Of a stretch of 45,729 nucleotides of DNA, positions 41,312 to 45,729 are shown one piece after another. A program made the position numbers and the translations under genes. The first letter of the stretch is position 1; every line of letters starts with the position of its first letter. The notes beneath the pieces are model-generated. The model was not told the origin of the DNA and did not search any database. It worked only from the letters and a program-made list of their open reading frames with translations. This DNA comes from Flavobacterium enshiense DK69 (GTDB lineage Bacteria; Bacteroidota; Bacteroidia; Flavobacteriales; Flavobacteriaceae). The DNA is taken from contig NZ_AVCS01000025.1 in assembly GCF_000498495.1 (NCBI RefSeq), forward strand, positions 1 to 45,729. Reading direction: 5' to 3'.

Positions 41312-44116
41312 CTAAGGTTCACTATTTAAAATATCGTCATTTACTGCAACACCGGTACCGGTAATCTCTTCATCATATTCTTTTTCTTCCAAATCTTCGG
41401 TTTCTCTACCGACTTTTACCTTAGGATTATCCTGCGTTCCCGTAATAGTTATAGGAATCCCTATAATCCCAAACGGAGGCAATCCCAAGCGCATCTTTAA
41501 ATTCAGTTTTCCGTCAAGGGAAACCTGTCCTTCTATTCTCGGACGGAATCCGGAGACTTTGAATTTAAACCGCTCAATCGTCATGATGTTATTCTTAACA
41601 GTAGTTTTAATATCTATTTTCGAAAGCTTAGGATCCTTGATCTCATCGTGATTTGTTTTACTACCAACCGTGTTAAACAGTTTATAGCCTTTCATTTTCA
41701 CATCCCGAACAGACAAAACTCCTCCGCCTTTCAACGACGGATAAATAGGATCCATATTCCCATCTAAATGACCACCGATCTTATAATCCAAAGAAACGAT
41801 TCCTTCAGCACTTTCAGCCGCAGAAGCCATCTCGCGAAACATCTTTATTTCATTGTATGCTTTTTTGACATCAAAATCTTCCGCTTTTATCGAATAATCA
41901 AAAGCCGCTTTTTGAGTTGATAATGCTGCATAAGTAGCATTCATCGTAAACGGACTTCCGATCATCTCAAACCTGGCATCTTTCATCTTAATCGTTCCGT
42001 CTTTCATCGCTAATCCCCCATTCAGCTTATCAATATTTAATCCCTGAAAATTGACTTTTTTAGCCCTGGCTTTCAGATCGAAATCGTAATTGGGAGGAAT
42101 CACCACAACACCTGTTCCCACAGTCTCTTGTTGCGGAAGATTTTCATCAGAAGCTTCAACACTTACCGAATCTACAGACACCGATTTTGTCATAAATTCA
42201 TCCACATTAATATAATCTGAATCAACCGTGAATTCCCCTTTCAGAACAGCATTATCCGACATGATAAAATTGATGACATTCTGCATTTTCCCGTTCATTC
42301 TAAAATCGGACTGGCCATAAACCGCACGGAAATCCTTAAAATGCATGTCATTCTGATTAAAGGTAAACAAACCTTCTTTGATAACAAACGGCAAAGGAAG
42401 ATAATCCGATTTCGTTCTGATATCACGCAAAACCAAAGTACCTTTACTGTTCAGCCTGTTATAATTGCCGTTTACAGCATCACTTTGCCTTCCCTTCATA
42501 CTCAGATCCGCTTTCACATAGCCCTGCACATCCAAATCTTCTCTTGAAAAAACCTTATAAATACGCCCTAAATCCAATTCCCCATTGGCTTTAATATCGT
42601 ATGCAACATCATCGAAATTCTCCAGATCAGCATCAATAAAAATTGGCTTTCCTTCAAAATTGAATTGACCGGGTTTTATGGCCACTTTTAAATCCTTATA
42701 CTGCCCGGTTGTATTCAAAACTTTAGCATTAAGGTTGATATTTTCAATCGGGTTCGGATAATACTCCGTTTTAATCGCAGCATTCTGCAACACCAAATCA
42801 CCTTTTGTTACCGGGAAAAGGCGCGCTTTTTGATCAAATTTTCCTTTTGCTCTGATATCCGATTTCAGAATCCCTTTAAAACTCATACTCTGAATCCCAA
42901 TGGCACGGTGCAGTTTTCCTAAATCGAGTTGCGATTTGATTTTAGCATCGATATCAGGAGTTTCCAACCCTTTTACTTCAGCAATCCCGCTGAAATAATC
43001 TTTACCGACATTAAAAAACAACGAATCGACTTTCACATACATATTGTCAGTATTCAATGCAGGGATTTTTGTATCGAAATTCAAATAAATATTCGATGCC
43101 GGCACATTGGCTTTCTTATACGAAACAAAACCATCACGCACCTTCATGTTAAACGTTAAATCCGGGTTTCGGTTTTTAGACTTATCTGAAATTCCTTTAA
43201 AGACCAGTAAAAAATCTGTTTGACCACTAATTTCGGTTTGTTCCAGCCATTTTATGTATTGAGGAGGCAATGCCGTAAAAAAATCGTGCAATTTGCTGTT
43301 CTGCGATTTCACTTTTAAATCAATATCATAACCACTCTTAAGGATGTTCAGTTTTCCGATAAAATCAATTGGCAGTTTATTTAAAATCAGATTGTTCTGC
43401 TGAAAAACGAATTCCAGTGAATTTGTATTGATTCGGGTAATCAATTCGGCATCCACTTTTTTATGCTTAAGATATTCTTCCCCTTCGAAAACAAGGTCAA
43501 AAGAAGTAATGGACGCTTTGGTTTTCAAATCAAAAATCGCTTCATGCAAATCACCTTTTCCTGCATAATCAAACCCCTTGGCATCAATGAGAATTTTAGA
43601 CGACTTATCATCATACACTAAATGACTATCCTGAATCACTATTTTATCAAGCTGTAAGGAAGCTGTCGACGTATCCTTTTCGTCTTTTTTAGTTTCAGAA
43701 ACATAAACATTATAATTCGCCTCACCTTTCTCATTTATTCTGATATCTATTTTGGCTTTGGAAATAAAAATCTGGTCAATTTTAACTTCCCCTCCAAAAA
43801 TGAGCGGCATAATTCTGATCCCACAAGTGACTTCTTCCGAAGAAACCAGATTCTGCTTAGCAAATGGAGCCGATCCTTTTAAAGAGAAATCCTCTACCGT
43901 GAAGGTTAATGACGGAAAATGTTTGAAGAATGAAAGATTGGCTTTGGTAAAATTCAGCTCCCCTTTCAGTCTTTTATTTGCCAATCCCCTAACCTCCTGA
44001 CCAATTTTACCGGGGAACAAAATCGGCAATAAGTACATAAGAAGCAATAAGGAAGCGATCGCTACAAAAGAGATTTTTAAAAACTTGACTAATAAACCTT
44101 TACGATTCGACTCCAT
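41312..44116 (-). CDS. Large AsmA-family envelope protein
   Basis: 934 residues. One N-terminal membrane helix (about 13-33) is followed by a long periplasmic body. The start after the helix (GQEVRGLANKRLKGELNFTKANLSFFKHFPSLTF, in pieces) is the AsmA N-terminal domain, with the typical FP-x-L-x-F phrase. The C-terminal part from about residue 640 matches the AsmA-like C-terminal region (PPNYDFDLKARAKKVNF, LNGGLAMKDGTIKM, then LSKIDIKTTVKNNIMTIERF and KLNLKMRLGLPPFGI). Such proteins form long beta-groove bridges and in other bacteria carry phospholipid between membranes. It ends with an acidic, disordered tail. It is not in an operon that I can see. Confidence 0.88.
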   Translation of the reverse strand: MESNRKGLLVKFLKISFVAIASLLLLMYLLPILFPGKIGQEVRGLANKRLKGELNFTKANLSFFKHFPSLTFTVEDFSLKGSAPFAKQNLVSSEEVTCGIRIMPLIFGGEVKIDQIFISKAKIDIRINEKGEANYNVYVSETKKDEKDTSTASLQLDKIVIQDSHLVYDDKSSKILIDAKGFDYAGKGDLHEAIFDLKTKASITSFDLVFEGEEYLKHKKVDAELITRINTNSLEFVFQQNNLILNKLPIDFIGKLNILKSGYDIDLKVKSQNSKLHDFFTALPPQYIKWLEQTEISGQTDFLLVFKGISDKSKNRNPDLTFNMKVRDGFVSYKKANVPASNIYLNFDTKIPALNTDNMYVKVDSLFFNVGKDYFSGIAEVKGLETPDIDAKIKSQLDLGKLHRAIGIQSMSFKGILKSDIRAKGKFDQKARLFPVTKGDLVLQNAAIKTEYYPNPIENINLNAKVLNTTGQYKDLKVAIKPGQFNFEGKPIFIDADLENFDDVAYDIKANGELDLGRIYKVFSREDLDVQGYVKADLSMKGRQSDAVNGNYNRLNSKGTLVLRDIRTKSDYLPLPFVIKEGLFTFNQNDMHFKDFRAVYGQSDFRMNGKMQNVINFIMSDNAVLKGEFTVDSDYINVDEFMTKSVSVDSVSVEASDENLPQQETVGTGVVVIPPNYDFDLKARAKKVNFQGLNIDKLNGGLAMKDGTIKMKDARFEMIGSPFTMNATYAALSTQKAAFDYSIKAEDFDVKKAYNEIKMFREMASAAESAEGIVSLDYKIGGHLDGNMDPIYPSLKGGGVLSVRDVKMKGYKLFNTVGSKTNHDEIKDPKLSKIDIKTTVKNNIMTIERFKFKVSGFRPRIEGQVSLDGKLNLKMRLGLPPFGIIGIPITITGTQDNPKVKVGRETEDLEEKEYDEEITGTGVAVNDDILNSEP

Positions 44117-44120
44117 ATTA

Positions 44121-44128
44121 CAAAATTA
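44121..44128 (-). promoter_or_regulatory. Candidate -7 box for the AsmA-like gene, 4 nt from the start codon
   Basis: On the minus strand this reads TAATTTTG, a perfect TAnnTTTG match, and only four bases separate it from the ATG at 44116. If used, the mRNA would be leaderless. No -33 TTTG lies at 17-23 nt. Confidence 0.4.
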
Positions 44129-44202
44129 CAAAGTCATTTCGTTTTATAATGTATTTACCTACCTAACTCCTTATATATTCGTTAAAATGCTTCATTAAGA
44201 GA

Positions 44203-44230
44203 ATAAAAAAAGAGGGAACTAGTCCCTCCT
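44203..44230 (-). terminator. Intrinsic terminator after the NTF2-like gene
   Basis: On the minus strand GAGGGA pairs with TCCCTC around a five-base loop and is followed by a run of seven T. It lies about 40 nt after the NTF2-like stop codon and before the AsmA-like gene. The stem is short but G/C-rich. Confidence 0.75.
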
Positions 44231-44268
44231 CTATTCAATCGAAGATCTACCTCCAGATAAATAAAATT

Positions 44269-44631
44269 TTATCCGTGATAAACTCTTGAGGCAATAATCT
44301 TTCCATCACGAACTTCCAGGACTTCAGCTACCAGCATATCTTCTTCACCATCTACCTGACGAATGTATTCCATAAAAACCCTGTCCGTATTTGCTGTTAA
44401 CGAAGTTACTCTATAATGTAGGCTCGGCAAACGATCGAAGGCATCCTGCCACCATTCTCGCATTGCGTCTTTCCCGACAACCAATCCGTTGGTTTCCGGC
44501 TTGCGAATTTTTAATTTAGGACTAAAATGCTGCGCCTCATCATCATAAAGGGCCAATAATTTTTCCAACTGTTTCGCATTGAACGCTTCAAACCAGCGAA
44601 AGGCAATCGATTGTAATGTATCCGGACTCAT
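44269..44631 (-). CDS. NTF2-like (SnoaL-type) small protein
   Basis: 120 residues from the ATG at 44631. The open frame extends to 44754, but that would overlap the divergent DUF58 gene and its promoter and add a sequence foreign to the family, so the inner start is preferred. The cone-shaped fold is recognisable from AFRWFEAFNAKQLEKLLALYDDEAQHFSP, read in parts, and from GKDAMREWWQDAF, LHYRVTSL, DRVFMEYIRQVDG and the closing VLEVRDGKIIASRVYHG. SnoaL-like proteins include cyclases, isomerases and simple binding proteins, so the reaction cannot be named. There is no signal peptide, hence it is cytoplasmic. It is a single gene ended by the 44203-44230 hairpin. Confidence 0.85.
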   Translation of the reverse strand: MSPDTLQSIAFRWFEAFNAKQLEKLLALYDDEAQHFSPKLKIRKPETNGLVVGKDAMREWWQDAFDRLPSLHYRVTSLTANTDRVFMEYIRQVDGEEDMLVAEVLEVRDGKIIASRVYHG

Positions 44632-44696
44632 CTTGAATTGTATTAATAGCGCAAATATTGGAAATAAAATCCAAATCTGCATCACTCCTTTTTTCT

Positions 44697-44704
44697 TATC
44701 TTTG
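44697..44704 (+). promoter_or_regulatory. Candidate -7 box for the DUF58 gene, 5 nt from the start codon
   Basis: TATCTTTG is a perfect TAnnTTTG match and ends 5 nt before the ATG at 44710. Transcription from it would start at or beside the ATG, giving a leaderless mRNA. No TTTG -33 element is seen. Confidence 0.5.
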
Positions 44705-44709
44705 AAACT

Positions 44710-45636
44710 ATGAAGATAGATAAGCAAATAGAGAAGATATCCCGCTTTGAGCACTTGGAACTTTTAGCCAACCAGATTGTAGAGGGCTTCATTTCCGGAA
44801 TGCACAAGAGTCCGTTCCATGGTTTTTCTGCCGAATTTGCCGAGCACAAAATCTACAATGCCGGTGAAAGCACCAAACACATCGACTGGAAACTATATGC
44901 CAAAACCGATCGTTTGTACACAAAACGCTTTGAAGAGGAAACCAATTTGCGTTGCCATCTCATTATTGACAATTCGTCTTCCATGCATTATCCGAAGTTG
45001 AAAGACGGTCAGTTTTTCTATGAAAATAAAATCGGGTTTTCTGTTCTGGCTTCGGCAGTTTTAATGAATCTGCTGAAAAAACAGCGTGATGCCGTTGGGC
45101 TGAGCATTTATTCCGATACCTATGATTATTATGCTCCGGAAAAAGGAAGCGAACGTCATCACCGCATGCTTTTAAACCAGCTGGAATCGATTTTGCAAAC
45201 ACCAAAAGAAGCCAAAAGAACCGACACTATCACGTATTTGCATCATATTGCCGAAAAAATGCACCGCCGCTCCATGATTATTTTATTCACCGATATGTTT
45301 CAGGGTGAAGATGACGAACGGCTTTTTAAAGCACTGCAGCATTTAAAACACAATAAGCACAAGGTGGTTCTGTTCCATGTTATCGACAAGAAAACGGAAT
45401 TCAATTTTGATTTTGACAACGCTCCGAGAAAATTTATTGATGTGGAAACCGGAGAACAGGTAAACCTCTTTGCCGAAAACATTAAAAAAGACTATGAAAA
45501 ACTGGCGGAAGCCTATTTTGAAAAAGTAGCCAATACCTGTTCGCAATACAAAATAAAATACGTTCCCGTTTCTGTAGACGAGAAATTCGAAAAAATACTA
45601 ACCACTTATCTTATTGAAAAACAAAAGTTTGGATAA
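44710..45636 (+). CDS. DUF58 domain protein (von Willebrand-like)
   Basis: 308 residues, cytoplasmic. The DUF58 core is plain: SGMHKSPFHGFSAEF, YNAGESTKHIDWKLYAKTD, YTKRFEEETNL, then a vWA-like strand and MIDAS motif LIIDNSSSM (D87, S89, S91). FSVLASAVLMNLLKKQRDAVGL and the later MIILFTDMFQGEDDE complete the Rossmann-like fold. DUF58 proteins usually sit with a MoxR AAA+ ATPase and BatA/BatB vWA proteins in aerotolerance or chaperone-like clusters. None of these partners is within this window, though they could lie just downstream only if the edge promoter belonged to another unit. Its start is set by the -7 box directly ahead. Confidence 0.92.
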   Translation: MKIDKQIEKISRFEHLELLANQIVEGFISGMHKSPFHGFSAEFAEHKIYNAGESTKHIDWKLYAKTDRLYTKRFEEETNLRCHLIIDNSSSMHYPKLKDGQFFYENKIGFSVLASAVLMNLLKKQRDAVGLSIYSDTYDYYAPEKGSERHHRMLLNQLESILQTPKEAKRTDTITYLHHIAEKMHRRSMIILFTDMFQGEDDERLFKALQHLKHNKHKVVLFHVIDKKTEFNFDFDNAPRKFIDVETGEQVNLFAENIKKDYEKLAEAYFEKVANTCSQYKIKYVPVSVDEKFEKILTTYLIEKQKFG

Positions 45637-45673
45637 ACACATTAAAAAAAATTAAATTATTTTCAGCAAAACA

Positions 45674-45704
45674 TTTGGAAGACTTGAAAATGATTGTATA
45701 TTTG
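45674..45704 (+). promoter_or_regulatory. Complete -33/-7 promoter at the right edge, stable-RNA type
   Basis: TTTG (45674-45677), a 19-nt spacer and TATATTTG (45697-45704) repeat the tRNA-Phe promoter exactly, and the next bases (CATCCGCAAT) agree with those after the tRNA-Phe box at 8 of 10 positions. A tRNA or other stable RNA should begin just at the window edge. The last seven bases (GGTTTGG, 45723-45729) could be the 5' acceptor strand of a tRNA such as tRNA-Asp, but too little is visible to annotate it. Confidence 0.75.
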
Positions 45705-45729
45705 CATCCGCAATAAAGCACTGGTTTGG

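Noticed and set aside
44632..44754. 41-residue extension of the NTF2-like protein
   Set aside because: It overlaps the divergent DUF58 gene and its -7 box and does not resemble the SnoaL-type start, which fits the ATG at 44631.
1..45729. CRISPR arrays, insertion sequences, phage or integrative-element genes
   Set aside because: No regularly spaced repeats, transposase or integrase motifs, or target-site duplications were seen, and tRNA-Phe shows no repeated 3' end downstream in the window.

Overview
The window looks like a chromosomal segment of a Flavobacterium-like member of the Bacteroidota. Several things point that way: a purH-mreB-mreC-mreD-mrdA-rodA block, -7 promoter boxes of the form TAnnTTTG in place of sigma70-type -10/-35 boxes, an SDD export signature after a lipoprotein cysteine, a class II HMG-CoA reductase beside a GYDIA-type GHMP kinase, and A/T-rich gene starts without clear Shine-Dalgarno sequences. 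I see no insertion sequence, integrase, phage gene, CRISPR array or rRNA, and no block with clearly foreign composition.

Layout. 1-2.3 kb, minus strand: a probable surface lipoprotein and a MacB/FtsX-type ABC permease without its ATPase. 2.5-9.8 kb, plus strand: purH, then the rod-shape and elongation operon mreB-mreC-mreD-mrdA(PBP2)-rodA, tightly coupled by 4-8 bp overlaps. 9.8-13.4 kb: an exported DNA/RNA non-specific endonuclease (minus), a small secreted coiled-coil protein (plus) and a Prc-type tail-specific protease (minus). 13.5-17.8 kb, plus: surE, a 90-residue membrane protein, lpxB, and a ComEC/Rec2-like channel whose C-terminal hydrolase domain appears degenerate. 17.8-26.0 kb, minus: dipeptidyl peptidase IV, three POT-family peptide transporters and two exported thioredoxin-fold proteins. 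26.2-32.7 kb, plus: a 2168-residue hybrid sensor kinase transcribed divergently from the peptidase. 32.8-35.0 kb, plus: HMG-CoA reductase and a GHMP kinase (mevalonate route). 35.1-40.0 kb, minus: coaX, an outer-membrane protein, lptC, a 61-residue membrane protein and a PpiD/SurA-like foldase. 40.1 kb: tRNA-Phe(GAA). 40.4-45.6 kb: a DUF4239 membrane protein, a large AsmA-like protein, an NTF2-like protein and a DUF58 protein. The right edge carries a promoter almost identical to that of tRNA-Phe.

How it fits together. Most of the window serves the cell envelope: peptidoglycan elongation (mre/PBP2/RodA), lipid A and LPS export (lpxB, lptC), outer-membrane protein folding (PpiD/SurA-like), periplasmic proteolysis (Prc) and AsmA-like envelope maintenance. 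A second theme is peptide feeding. DPP-IV releases dipeptides in the periplasm and the POT carriers import them. A strong intrinsic terminator only about 12 nt before the second transporter gene suggests graded expression. The giant sensor beside the peptidase is a plausible but unproven regulator.

No wholly unknown system stands out. The observations most worth a second look are the intra-locus terminator, the atypical second POT protein, the sensor architecture, the hydrolase-less ComEC, three genes whose -7 box lies 4-5 nt from the start codon (possible leaderless mRNAs), and the contrast between complete -33/-7 stable-RNA promoters and -7-only mRNA promoters. All names rest on reading motifs and context; no database search was run.
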